Below, piece by piece: positions 26,280-33,739 of a stretch of 55,335 nt of DNA. The first letter of the stretch is position 1, and every line of letters begins with the position of its first letter. The notes below the pieces were generated by a model, which saw only the letters and a program-made list of their open reading frames with translations, searched no databases and was not told the origin of the DNA. Both the position numbers and the translations under genes were made by a program. Source of the DNA: Clostridia bacterium (GTDB lineage: Bacteria > Bacillota > Clostridia > Christensenellales > Aristaeellaceae); the NCBI GenBank assembly GCA_017550745.1, contig JAFZOG010000085.1, positions 1 through 55,335 of the forward strand. The letters run 5' to 3'.

Positions 26280-27002
26280 TTGGAACAAGGCATGGACAGC
26301 CTGGATCAGGTGCTGGAAATACAAAAGCCGGAAAACGAAGGGCTGAATGAAACGGCGGTGCTGGAGCCAAGGCTGATGGAGATCCCCGAATACGGTGAGG
26401 TACTGGTAGGCGGTGACCCCTTCGGCATCGCCGGCCAGCTGGACGACAACCAGGGCGACAATGTGCTGAACGCCCAGGGGGACTGCGGACTGGTTTCCGT
26501 AACAAACATTCTCAGGCAGGCGGGCATGGAGGTGACGGAGGACGAGGTGGTGCTGGCGGCAGTGGGCAACCGGCTGTGCAGCTATTCCACCGATCAGGAC
26601 GCGGGGGACAATGGCGGCACCAACGTGTATCACCGGCAGGCATTACTGAGCGGGTACGGTATTCCCGCTTCGGTGTATTCCCAATGGGACACGAAAAAGC
26701 TGGACCTGGAGGAAATCGCCGAATTCGTGGAAGCGGGCCATGGCGTGAACATCAGCGTCAACGCCGGGTACGCCTGGAATGAACCCAGTTACATCAACGA
26801 CGGCGGATCGAATCACAGCATCATCGTGACCGGAACGGTGCGGGATCCCGATACCGGAGAACTAAAAGGACTGATCGTGTGCGACAGCGGCATACCAGGC
26901 GACAGCAGCGCAAAGGTACTGTCCGCAGACACCCTGCGGGACGCCTATTCTGACGTGCCCACCGCCTCCGCGCTGATCACGGACCAACCCATCTGCGCGT
27001 AA
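26280..27002 (+). CDS. C39/papain-like cysteine peptidase
   Basis: 240 aa from TTG at 26280; AAAGGAGG lies nine bases ahead, whereas the ATG at 26292 would be 21 bases away. The first ~60 residues are acidic and probably unfolded. The catalytic layout of C39-like enzymes then follows: Gln66 and Cys69 in AQGDCGLVSVTNIL, His179 in SNHSIIVTG and Asp202 in IVCDSG. C39 peptidases trim double-Gly leaders of exported peptides; here no ABC transporter is fused. It lies two genes before the leader/core-like peptide, so leader removal is an attractive role. An alternative is a secreted or injected cysteine-protease effector. Confidence 0.78.
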   Translation: MEQGMDSLDQVLEIQKPENEGLNETAVLEPRLMEIPEYGEVLVGGDPFGIAGQLDDNQGDNVLNAQGDCGLVSVTNILRQAGMEVTEDEVVLAAVGNRLCSYSTDQDAGDNGGTNVYHRQALLSGYGIPASVYSQWDTKKLDLEEIAEFVEAGHGVNISVNAGYAWNEPSYINDGGSNHSIIVTGTVRDPDTGELKGLIVCDSGIPGDSSAKVLSADTLRDAYSDVPTASALITDQPICA

Positions 27003-27026
27003 AGGACTGAGAAAGGAGCGAAGAAA

Positions 27027-27542
27027 GTGATACAGCAATTCAGTAAAATCCTGGAGGAAAACCAACGAAAGACCGCGTACTGGTTCGATGACAGCGTATG
27101 TCTGTCCTATCCGCTTCCAGATATGAAAAACGGAAGAAAAACAGAGCGGATGTTCCTCTATAACCGCGGTGTGATGCGGCAGGAGGGCCCCAGGCCCTTC
27201 GGCCTGATGACGCTGGACTACGCGTCCGGCAGGCTCCTGGCGTATCAGGACGGCCGCCTGGAGGATTTCATGGATACAGCCGCGTATCCCTTTGACCGTC
27301 CTGTGAGCTACGCGCTTAACGGAAAGATCAGCGTGAAGGATTTCAAAATGGAGCAGGCCATGGTCCGGAAGCTCTACGAGGGGGTGCGCCGCTTCGCGTT
27401 TCAGGATACACTTACCAAGGAAGAAAAAGAAGTACTGGAAAAATTCTGCTTCCTGATGGAACACGCGGTGCCCGCGGAACTGCTTCCTTACTATGAAACC
27501 ATGGGAAAAAATTTTTATAGGTGGGTGAAAGAACATGTTTGA
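27027..27542 (+). CDS. Unknown 171-aa operon protein
   Basis: Starts at GTG 27027 with GAAAGGAGC ahead. The first ~90 residues look beta-rich (RMFLYNRGVMR, FGLMTLDYASGRLLAY); the remainder is helical and ends in NFYRWVKEHV. No signal or membrane segment is seen and no family is recognised. Its final eight bases overlap the start of the precursor-like peptide gene, so expression of the two is coupled. In RiPP loci, small proteins in this position are often recognition or chaperone proteins for the precursor. I see no winged-helix RRE signature I could defend. Confidence 0.7.
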   Translation: MIQQFSKILEENQRKTAYWFDDSVCLSYPLPDMKNGRKTERMFLYNRGVMRQEGPRPFGLMTLDYASGRLLAYQDGRLEDFMDTAAYPFDRPVSYALNGKISVKDFKMEQAMVRKLYEGVRRFAFQDTLTKEEKEVLEKFCFLMEHAVPAELLPYYETMGKNFYRWVKEHV

Positions 27543-27858
27543 AAAAATGGAAAGCGCCGTGAACCTGGAGCAGTGCGCGATCCCTGAACTGGACAGCGGG
27601 CTGGACGAATCCAAAGCCCTGGAAACCATGGAGCAGGAAACCAACGAAGCCCAGGATGCGGAAGCACCCGCCGGGCTGGAAGAAGTCGATGCTGTTTCAA
27701 GCATGGAGGGAATGATGGACGCATTGCAGCTGACCGATACGGAAAAAGAAAGCTTCCGTTCCATCGGCAAGGACGTATCGGGCCTTCCCATGGAAAACGG
27801 AGTGCGAGGCTATAAGCGGGGCAGCTGTTACGACCGTTTGATCCCCATTTACAGCTGA
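27535..27858 (+). CDS. Leader/core-type precursor peptide candidate
   Basis: 107 aa. Residues 1-72 are highly acidic and Glu/Met/Ala-rich, a typical leader composition. The C-terminal ~20 residues switch to a basic, Gly/Tyr/Arg-rich tail containing GVRGYKRGSCYDR (89-101), with Cys98 and three Tyr. This charge switch, the small size, the upstream overlap with the 171-aa gene and the radical SAM/SPASM gene directly downstream fit a ribosomally made, radical-SAM-modified peptide. The candidate acceptors are Cys98, Tyr93/99 and the nearby Arg/Lys. No double-Gly cleavage site is obvious; processing near 73-88 is inferred. It could instead be a small acidic adaptor protein. Confidence 0.65.
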   Translation: MFEKMESAVNLEQCAIPELDSGLDESKALETMEQETNEAQDAEAPAGLEEVDAVSSMEGMMDALQLTDTEKESFRSIGKDVSGLPMENGVRGYKRGSCYDRLIPIYS

Positions 27859-27863
27859 TACGG

Positions 27864-27899
27864 GCGGCGGTTCGCCCCCCTTCATATCTGGACCGCCGC
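27864..27899 (+). promoter_or_regulatory. Hairpin between precursor-like and radical SAM genes
   Basis: GCGGCGGT (27864-27871) pairs with ACCGCCGC (27892-27899) around a 20-base loop. No T-run follows. Such structures between peptide and enzyme genes can cause partial termination or protect the upstream mRNA, giving more peptide than enzyme. Confidence 0.5.
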
Positions 27900-27943
27900 T
27901 TCCTTATTCCCTCCCGCGCCTCGGACAGACAAAAGAAAGAGAT

Positions 27944-29068
27944 GTGATTGCTGTGAACAGCCGCGTGAAACTGGTCAATCTGCTGATGACCCGGGCCTGC
28001 AATCTGCGCTGCGCCTATTGTTATGTCCGCCACGGCTTCCATGACGCGATGACAGAGGAAACCGCGCACCAGGCGATCCAGGACGCCTTCGCCCGGGACG
28101 CGGACGACTTTGACCGGATCGAATTTGCGTTTCTCGGCGGGGAACCGTTCCTGGCGTTTCCCGTCCTGAAAGCGGTGTGCGAATGGATGTGGAGCCGCGA
28201 GTGGCCAAAGCCCTACTGCCTATCCGCATCCACCAACGGCACCGTGATCACCGGGGAAATCCGGGAATGGCTGGCGCGCAATCATCATCGCTTCTTTATT
28301 TCGCTCAGCTACGACGGAGGAAAGGACACGCAGAACGAAAACCGGAGCGGAAGCGCGGAAAAGATCGACCTGATGTTTTTCCAAAAATACTGGCCCCAAG
28401 TACCTCTGAAGCTGACGGCGGATGAACAGACGGTGGATCACCTGGCGCGGGACGTGATGGACCTGAAGGAGCGGGGTTTCCTGGTGAACGATACGTTCGC
28501 GGACGGCGTGCCGCCCTGGGAGGAGGACTCGCTTCGGCGGCTGGACGGCCAGCTGGCGCGTTTGTGCGCCTATGACCTGGCCCATCCCGGACAGGCGCCC
28601 AGCAGGCTGCTGAACATCGACCTCTCCTCCGTCCTTTCCAACGTGCCGAAGGATAGTTTTTGCTGCGGCGCAGGGCACAGCCAGGTGACCTATGACTGGG
28701 AAGGCAGCCGACACCCCTGCCATCTGCTTTCGCCGCTTGTCCTTTCGCCAGAGGAAATGGAGCAATTCAGGCGGGAGTGGCACGCACCGAAAAAAACCCT
28801 GACGGGCTGCCAGGGCTGCCCCCTGGACTCCATCTGCCCTGCCTGCGGCGGCAACGCGTTCCGGATGCACCATACCTGCTGGCGGCGGGAAGCAAAGACC
28901 TGCGCCCTATTCCTTCATCAGCTGTACTATGCCTGCGTTTTCCAAATGAAACGGCTTTTGGCCGACGATCAGCGTACAGGGAAGGACTTTCTGGCGTATG
29001 CGGCTGTGTGTAAAATCATGGGTCTTCAGATAATGCAGCCGATCATTGCCGGCGCACAGCCTGTGTAA
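27944..29068 (+). CDS. Radical SAM/SPASM peptide maturase
   Basis: 374 aa from GTG 27944 (GTG 27953 is an alternative with better spacing from AAGAAAGAGA). The radical SAM cluster motif is TRACNLRCAYC (Cys19, 23, 26), followed by the SAM-binding FLGGEPF. The C-terminal ~120 residues hold a Cys-rich SPASM-type auxiliary cluster domain: FCCGAGHSQ, HPCHL, CQGCPLDSICPACGG and late Cys in HTCWRREAKTC. SPASM enzymes such as AlbA, PqqE and anSME modify peptides or proteins. With the precursor-like gene immediately upstream, a peptide cyclase or cross-linker is the likely role. It is the last gene of the operon. Confidence 0.88.
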   Translation: MIAVNSRVKLVNLLMTRACNLRCAYCYVRHGFHDAMTEETAHQAIQDAFARDADDFDRIEFAFLGGEPFLAFPVLKAVCEWMWSREWPKPYCLSASTNGTVITGEIREWLARNHHRFFISLSYDGGKDTQNENRSGSAEKIDLMFFQKYWPQVPLKLTADEQTVDHLARDVMDLKERGFLVNDTFADGVPPWEEDSLRRLDGQLARLCAYDLAHPGQAPSRLLNIDLSSVLSNVPKDSFCCGAGHSQVTYDWEGSRHPCHLLSPLVLSPEEMEQFRREWHAPKKTLTGCQGCPLDSICPACGGNAFRMHHTCWRREAKTCALFLHQLYYACVFQMKRLLADDQRTGKDFLAYAAVCKIMGLQIMQPIIAGAQPV

Positions 29069-29075
29069 TATAATC

Positions 29076-29109
29076 GAAAAATGGGCGGAGGATGAATCAT
29101 CCCCCGCCC
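29076..29109 (-). terminator. Terminator of the NadD-NADAR gene
   Basis: GGGCGG/GGAT (29083-29093) pairs with ATCC/CCGCCC (29099-29109), with one mismatch. On the minus strand it is followed by ATTTTTCG, so it ends the minus-strand gene. It also lies just after the plus-strand radical SAM gene. Confidence 0.6.
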
Positions 29110-29168
29110 GCAAGTTATTTAATCTCCTTTCTCGAAAGTATTACTGGAAAAAGGCTTTGTAACGCTTT

Positions 29169-30239
29169 TTACTTGTGATTCTTCAGCAATTCATCGCGAA
29201 CCTGCATCAGGATAACGCCCAGGTGGTTTTCACCGCGGCCGCTCCTCAGGTCGACACCCCAGAAAGTGTCGCCCCAGGTGTTGCCTTCCGCCAGGCGTTT
29301 CTCGCCGGTTTCCAGCAGCTTCTGCTTCAATTCTTCATTCTGGGAGAATTTTGCACGCACGATTTCCGCCATCAGGCCGACCTTCACCTGCTCCCAGTCG
29401 GGCCGAAGCTTCACGCGCCTGCCCATGCCCTTGCTTTTGCCGGGCCTGGCCTCTGTGAAGGGCAGCTTTTCTTCCTTCGCCATGCACTTCTGCGCCTGGA
29501 AAGCAGCTTCCGCGCTGCCGTAAGTGAGGCCGTCGTAAGTGACGGGCGCTTCGTAGAAGTTGCTCAGGAAGGTGTATCCTTCCTCGTGGAAATTGGTGAT
29601 GCTGTTCATCGGTTCTTTGCCCGCGTTTTGGATCAGCTGCCAAACGGCCGGCGTCACCAGCTCCCGGGCGGAACCGTCGCCGGCGCGGAGCCGTTCGCGG
29701 AACAGGCTGGAGCTGATTTCGCTGATTTCCTCCGGGGCGTCAAACACGGTGAAAGCATCCCAGTGTTCGGCCAGATACGGCTTGATTTCCTTGATCTTTT
29801 CGATGTCATCGGCGCTCCGCTTGGCCACCAGGATATGGAACTGATTCAGCAGATCGTTCACGCGGTACCAGCGCGGAAGCGGGTACAGCTTGTCACTGCC
29901 GACGATGAAATACAACTCGCTGTCCGGGTAGTCCTGCCGGAGGGCGCACAGCATATCGTAGTCAAAACCGATGCCGCCGCTGAGCATCTGCACCTGACTG
30001 ACGACGATGCGGCTGTCCTGTTCCTTGAAGCTTTCCAGCATTTCCACCCGCAGGTTTTCGTTCATTACATCCTGAGGGCAATGCTGTTTACGCATTTTCT
30101 TGGCGACATATTCATGGCTGGTGGGCACAAAGATGCCCGCGCAGGCGTCGATGGCGTCCATGCCCGCCTGCATTAAGCGCAGATGGGCTACAGTGGGCGG
30201 ATTGAAGCTGCCGCCCATCACAGCGATACGGTTGGTCAT
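29169..30239 (-). CDS. NadD-like nucleotidyltransferase fused to a NADAR domain
   Basis: A 356-aa protein. Residues 1-~205 form a nicotinate-mononucleotide adenylyltransferase-like domain: GGSFNPPTVAHL (9-20), FIVGSDKL, and ISSSLFRERL in place of ISSTxIR. Residues ~215-356 form a NADAR (YbiA-like) domain: YTFLSNFYEAPV, then SAEAAFQAQKC and WGVDLRSGRGENHLG. NADAR proteins act on ADP-ribose-type N-glycosides, including removing ADP-ribose from guanine. Joining NAD synthesis to such an activity in one chain is unusual and suggests NAD repair, salvage or an anti-toxin/anti-phage role. It has its own promoter and a structured leader. The junction near 205-215 shows no frameshift. Confidence 0.88.
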   Translation of the reverse strand: MTNRIAVMGGSFNPPTVAHLRLMQAGMDAIDACAGIFVPTSHEYVAKKMRKQHCPQDVMNENLRVEMLESFKEQDSRIVVSQVQMLSGGIGFDYDMLCALRQDYPDSELYFIVGSDKLYPLPRWYRVNDLLNQFHILVAKRSADDIEKIKEIKPYLAEHWDAFTVFDAPEEISEISSSLFRERLRAGDGSARELVTPAVWQLIQNAGKEPMNSITNFHEEGYTFLSNFYEAPVTYDGLTYGSAEAAFQAQKCMAKEEKLPFTEARPGKSKGMGRRVKLRPDWEQVKVGLMAEIVRAKFSQNEELKQKLLETGEKRLAEGNTWGDTFWGVDLRSGRGENHLGVILMQVRDELLKNHK

Positions 30240-30253
30240 AAAAGATACCTCCT

Positions 30254-30346
30254 GTATGAACTAAAAAAATGTACGCAAAAAAAGCCCTGTGCAAAGCAAA
30301 GATGACACCCTAATTCTTCTGCCCGCAGACACTTTTTTGTTCATAC
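30254..30346 (-). promoter_or_regulatory. Structured 5' leader of the NadD-NADAR mRNA
   Basis: GTATGAAC at one end (30254-30261) pairs with GTTCATAC (30339-30346), extended inward by A-run/T-run pairing. The ~75-base loop includes smaller stems and a T-run (GGGCTTTTTTT on minus) that could act as an attenuator. It lies wholly within the transcribed leader, just before the ribosome site. A riboswitch or attenuator is possible but I match no known class. Confidence 0.45.
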
Positions 30347-30397
30347 GGAGAATACCTTCCTTTCTTCGTTTGGCGGTCCGCCTGAACCGCTGCGGAA

Positions 30398-30426
30398 ATT
30401 ATACTATAAAGGTTTGTGCCTGTCAA
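30398..30426 (-). promoter_or_regulatory. Consensus promoter of the NadD-NADAR gene
   Basis: Read on minus: TTGACA (30426-30421), a 17-base spacer, TATAAT (30403-30398). Both boxes match the sigma-70/sigma-A consensus exactly. The leader to the start at 30239 is about 150 bases. Confidence 0.85.
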
Positions 30427-30506
30427 TGATGTTTTTTCTCAAACAGCGCCAAGCCGCTGAAAAACAGGTCTGCCGGAAAAATGGCGGCGGGACAAGGCCC
30501 TGCCCG

Positions 30507-30535
30507 TTGATATGGCAGGGGAAATCTGGTATAAT
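30507..30535 (+). promoter_or_regulatory. Promoter of the DUF554 gene
   Basis: TTGATA (30507-30512), a 17-base spacer ending TGG (extended -10), TATAAT (30530-30535). A CCCTGCC...GGCAGGG hairpin (about 30499-30521) overlaps the -35. The gap 30240-30628 holds this promoter and the divergent NadD-NADAR promoter and leader, and no gene. Confidence 0.75.
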
Positions 30536-30628
30536 CGGAGTACCCGAGACAGGAAAGCGCCAGGCGGAGGCGTTCATGCATGTCATCTCTCGGTTTCTGT
30601 AAGAGGACGCGGATTTGAAAGGAACAAT

Positions 30629-31342
30629 ATGATTGGAACGCTTGTCAACACGGGAGCAATTATCATCGGCGGTTTCTGCGGCCATCTGTTTGGAAAGCTG
30701 CTGCGCTCCCGCCACCAGGAAACCCTGACCATGGCTTGCGGCGTGGGAACGCTGTTCATCGGTATCGCCGGTGCTTTGCAATATATGCTGCACAATGATC
30801 TGTTTCCAAACGGCGGCGCGATGCTGGTGATCGCCTGCCTTGCCTTGGGAGGATTGATTGGCGAAATCATCAACATCGAGTCGGGATTTGAAAAGTTTGG
30901 AGAATGGCTGAAAATCAAAACCGGGAATGCGAAAGACCAGCGCTTTGTGCATGGATTTCTTACCGCTTCCCTTACCGTCTGCATCGGCGCGATGGCCATC
31001 GTTGGCGCGATTCAGGACGGGATCGCGGGGGACTGGTCAACGCTTGGAGCGAAAGCTATCCTTGACCTGATCATCGTGATGGTCATGACGTGCTCCCTGG
31101 GAAAGGGCTGCGTTTTTTCCGCTGTCCCCGTATTCCTTTGGGAAGGCGCGCTGACGCTGCTTGCGGGCGCTATTAAGCCGATCATGACAGACGCGGCGAT
31201 GGGCTATCTTTCACTGGTAGGGAACGTCTTGATTTTCTGCGTCGGAGTGAACCTCGTCTGGGGGAAGAAAATCAGGGTGGCGAATCTTCTGCCCGCGGTT
31301 GTTTTCGCTGTAGCCGCGTCGTTCCTGCCCATTGTTTTCTGA
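30629..31342 (+). CDS. DUF554 family membrane protein
   Basis: 237 aa from ATG 30629 with GAAAGGA ahead; the longer upstream frame crosses the promoter. It has about seven hydrophobic segments, beginning MIGTLVNTGAIIIGGFCGHL, with conserved Gly-rich turns (CGVGTLFIGIAGAL; TVCIGAMAIVGAIQDG). This matches the DUF554 (YdfK-like) group of integral membrane proteins, whose function is not known and which are proposed to be transporters. It has its own strong promoter and no coupled neighbour. Confidence 0.85.
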   Translation: MIGTLVNTGAIIIGGFCGHLFGKLLRSRHQETLTMACGVGTLFIGIAGALQYMLHNDLFPNGGAMLVIACLALGGLIGEIINIESGFEKFGEWLKIKTGNAKDQRFVHGFLTASLTVCIGAMAIVGAIQDGIAGDWSTLGAKAILDLIIVMVMTCSLGKGCVFSAVPVFLWEGALTLLAGAIKPIMTDAAMGYLSLVGNVLIFCVGVNLVWGKKIRVANLLPAVVFAVAASFLPIVF

Positions 31343-31413
31343 TGCCCGGAACAATAGAACAGGGGTCCATGAACCGAGGGCTTTGGATTTGATTTCGGAT
31401 GGAGGCTGCTCAT

Positions 31414-32124
31414 ATGAAATACGCATTGGTAACCGGCTGCGACCACGGCGTCGGCCTGGCTTTAGCGGAACAGCTTGTGAAAAGGAATTATACTGTTGCC
31501 GCGTGCCGTTTAAACGAAAACGAAACCCAGCTTGATTCGCTTGCAGCGCGCCATCCCGGACAGATGAATATGATTTCTTTGGATGTTTCAAATGATGAGA
31601 GCGTAACGCGCTTAGCTTCGGCTTTCCCGTTTCCCTCGCTTGATTTGTTAATCAATAACGCCGGGATACTGGGCACGATGGATTCCGGCCCGGACGCTCC
31701 CCTGGACTTTTCCTTGATGCAGAAGGTCATGAATGTGAATGCCTTCGGCGCGCTTCGCGTCACAACCGCCCTGCTGCCCTCTCTGCGAAAAGGAACGGAC
31801 AAAACCGTGGTCAACATTTCCTCCGAAGCGGGCAGCATCGGGGACTGCGAGCGCACGGGATGGTTCGGATACTGCATGAGCAAAGCAGCCAACAATATGC
31901 AGGGAGCCCTGATCCACAACACGCTGCGGCAGGAAGGAGGACGTGTTTTCCAAATTCACCCCGGCCATGTGGCAACCTATATGCGGGGGCATCTGGATAC
32001 GACCGCCGGAATCACCCCCGCAGAGTCAGCCGCGGGCATCCTGAAAACGGTTTTGGATGAGGAACACCCTGTGAAAGACCGCCCGCTGTACTTGGATTTT
32101 CGTGGAAAGGAGCTGCCGTGGTAA
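31414..32124 (+). CDS. Short-chain dehydrogenase/reductase (SDR)
   Basis: 236 aa from ATG 31414, with GGAGG nine bases ahead; an upstream ATG at 31399 lies before that site. A classical SDR: NAD(P)-binding TGCDHGVG (7-14), NNAG (81-84), Ser136/137 in NISSEAG and the catalytic YCMSK (Tyr153, Lys157). The substrate is unknown. The stop TAA shares a base with the ATG of the next gene (TAATG), so the SDR and ThuA-like protein are coupled and may act in one sugar or polyol pathway. Confidence 0.88.
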   Translation: MKYALVTGCDHGVGLALAEQLVKRNYTVAACRLNENETQLDSLAARHPGQMNMISLDVSNDESVTRLASAFPFPSLDLLINNAGILGTMDSGPDAPLDFSLMQKVMNVNAFGALRVTTALLPSLRKGTDKTVVNISSEAGSIGDCERTGWFGYCMSKAANNMQGALIHNTLRQEGGRVFQIHPGHVATYMRGHLDTTAGITPAESAAGILKTVLDEEHPVKDRPLYLDFRGKELPW

Positions 32125-32774
32125 TGAAGAAAGCGTTGATTGTGGGTACCTATGTGAATGCGCCGTATCACCCTTTCCAGCAAGTGGATGAAGCGCTGGC
32201 AGAGCTTCTCGCTCCTGCGTTTGACATTGACATTTCCGATGACCTGACCCGCCTGCTGACGATGGAAGGAGAGGGGTATTCGCTCTGCGTTAGCTATGTT
32301 GATATGTTTGATAAGCCTTTTCCTGCTGATGCCGCAAACGCTGTTCTTTCCTTTGTGCGTCAAGGCGGCGGACTGCTATGCCTGCACAACGGGATTTCCC
32401 TGCAAACCGACCACCGGCTGTTCCATCTCATCGGAGGAAAATTCACCGGACATCCGCCGCAGACCGATCTTGCGTTCTCTCCCTGTCCTGATGGATTCTT
32501 GCACGAAATTGCGCCTTTCACGCTTTCGGAAGAACCCTATCAGTTTGAAATGTCAGGCGATGAGGTGATCCCGCTTCTGGCTTACAGGTATATGGACACA
32601 GATTATCCCGCCGGCTGGTGCCGAACGGAGGGGAAGGGACGGGTGGTGTTCCTTACTCCCGGCCACAGTATTGCTTCTTTTCGATGCGAAGCATATCTTG
32701 CCATGATCAGAAAGAGTGCGGAATGGGCGGCGATGATGACAGACAAACAGGATTTTCCAAAAAACAGAAGATAA
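32124..32774 (+). CDS. ThuA-like (trehalose-utilisation type) protein
   Basis: 216 aa from ATG 32124; GGAAAGGAG lies inside the end of the SDR gene. A class-I glutamine-amidotransferase-like fold as in ThuA: a strand-turn GGGLLCLHNGISL, then FHLIGGKFTGHPPQTD and, near the end, GRVVFLTPGHS. ThuA proteins are linked to disaccharide oxidation and are not true amidotransferases. Coupling to an SDR supports carbohydrate redox chemistry. A TetR-type regulator follows 106 bases later. Confidence 0.8.
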   Translation: MKKALIVGTYVNAPYHPFQQVDEALAELLAPAFDIDISDDLTRLLTMEGEGYSLCVSYVDMFDKPFPADAANAVLSFVRQGGGLLCLHNGISLQTDHRLFHLIGGKFTGHPPQTDLAFSPCPDGFLHEIAPFTLSEEPYQFEMSGDEVIPLLAYRYMDTDYPAGWCRTEGKGRVVFLTPGHSIASFRCEAYLAMIRKSAEWAAMMTDKQDFPKNRR

Positions 32775-32880
32775 GGCACCGGCTTCACGGATGGGGTATC
32801 AGAACGTCCAAAGCATCGGCGGGATTGCTTCCTATAAAGGACAGGTGGAAAAGGAATAAGGCGCAAAAGGAGGTAGTTCC

Positions 32881-33429
32881 TTGAAACGGAAGACTTCAAA
32901 AGAAATCCTGGCTGAATCGTTCCGGGAAGTGGCCGAAAGAAAAAACATCGACAAGATCACGGTGAAGGATATCACGGAAAACTGCGGATATTCACCCGCC
33001 ACGTTTTACAGGCAGTTCCATGATAAATACGACCTCATCGCGTGGGATTACACACGGGAGCTAAAAAATTTCCTGTCAAGAATGGACGGAAGCAAAGCGG
33101 AATGGCAGAATGTGTTACTGTGCGTCGCAAATTTCTTCCAGGAAAGAAAGGTGTATCTTGCAAACCTGTTTCTGCATACCAGCGGGCTTGAATCGTTTAT
33201 TGCGTATATGCAGGAGGTTCATTTCCGGAGCCTGAAAGACATCGTGGAGAAAGCTTCCTTCAGTTCATCCATCGATACCCTGACGGAGATGTATATCCGC
33301 TTGTATGTCCTTGGATCCGCCCAGTTCACCTGCGAATGGATTTTAGGCAAATTTGAGGCAACAGCCCAGGAATTGGCCACGGTTTTTGAGCAGACGCTCC
33401 CGTCCCCGCTGCAAAAGTATCTGTCCTGA
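32881..33429 (+). CDS. TetR/AcrR family transcriptional regulator
   Basis: 182 aa from TTG 32881 with AAAGGAGG seven bases ahead. The N-terminal helix-turn-helix reads KITVKDITENCGYSPATFYRQF, followed by HDKYDLI, the standard TetR recognition helix region. The C-terminal ~120 residues are a helical ligand/dimer domain of unknown specificity, similar in style to DhaS-like regulators. It probably controls the SDR-ThuA pair or itself. An intrinsic terminator follows (33467-33505). Confidence 0.88.
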   Translation: MKRKTSKEILAESFREVAERKNIDKITVKDITENCGYSPATFYRQFHDKYDLIAWDYTRELKNFLSRMDGSKAEWQNVLLCVANFFQERKVYLANLFLHTSGLESFIAYMQEVHFRSLKDIVEKASFSSSIDTLTEMYIRLYVLGSAQFTCEWILGKFEATAQELATVFEQTLPSPLQKYLS

Positions 33430-33466
33430 ATGAGAGAAATATCCTATAAATATCTCATAACGAGAG

Positions 33467-33505
33467 AAGCCGAGGACGATTCTGCATTGAATTTCCTCGG
33501 CTTTT
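33467..33505 (+). terminator. Intrinsic terminator of the TetR gene
   Basis: GCCGAGGA (33469-33476) pairs with TCCTCGGC (33494-33501), followed by TTTT. The promoter boxes of the next operon overlap it. Confidence 0.7.
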
Positions 33506-33514
33506 GATTACAAT
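33487..33514 (+). promoter_or_regulatory. Possible promoter of the OhrR-like/radical SAM operon
   Basis: TTGAAT (33487-33492), a 16-base spacer, TACAAT (33509-33514). It overlaps the terminator of the preceding gene and lies 66 bases ahead of the 52-aa gene. Confidence 0.4.
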
Positions 33515-33579
33515 GGGAAATGTGGTTGCGCGCAATCAGAAAGCACGCAATCATAAAGAACGAATTGGAGGGGTTTATT

Positions 33580-33738
33580 ATGTCTACTGGCGGAATCATC
33601 GGGATCATCGTTGCCGTGCTGGCGGTTTGCTGCTGCTTTACCCATCGCAGGGTCATCAAAGCCCTGATCAGGCATGAGCCCATGCCCAAGGCCCCGAAGT
33701 GGCATTGCTGGGTGAAGAAAGAAAACCGGAGGAGCTGA
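33580..33738 (+). CDS. Small Cys-rich membrane protein
   Basis: 52 aa with TTGGAGGGG ahead of the ATG. One N-terminal membrane helix (GGIIGIIVAVLAVCCC), then a basic tail ending WHCWVKKENRRS. It has four Cys, three of them adjacent at the membrane edge. The stop is one base before the OhrR-like gene (TGACATG), so the two are coupled. In a thiol-sensing operon, adjacent Cys could be redox active or lipid/metal binding. No family is recognised. Confidence 0.7.
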   Translation: MSTGGIIGIIVAVLAVCCCFTHRRVIKALIRHEPMPKAPKWHCWVKKENRRS

Positions 33739-33739
33739 C

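Noticed and set aside
14156-29068. Prophage or integrative element
   Set aside because: No integrase, transposase, att repeats, capsid or tRNA gene is seen at the borders.
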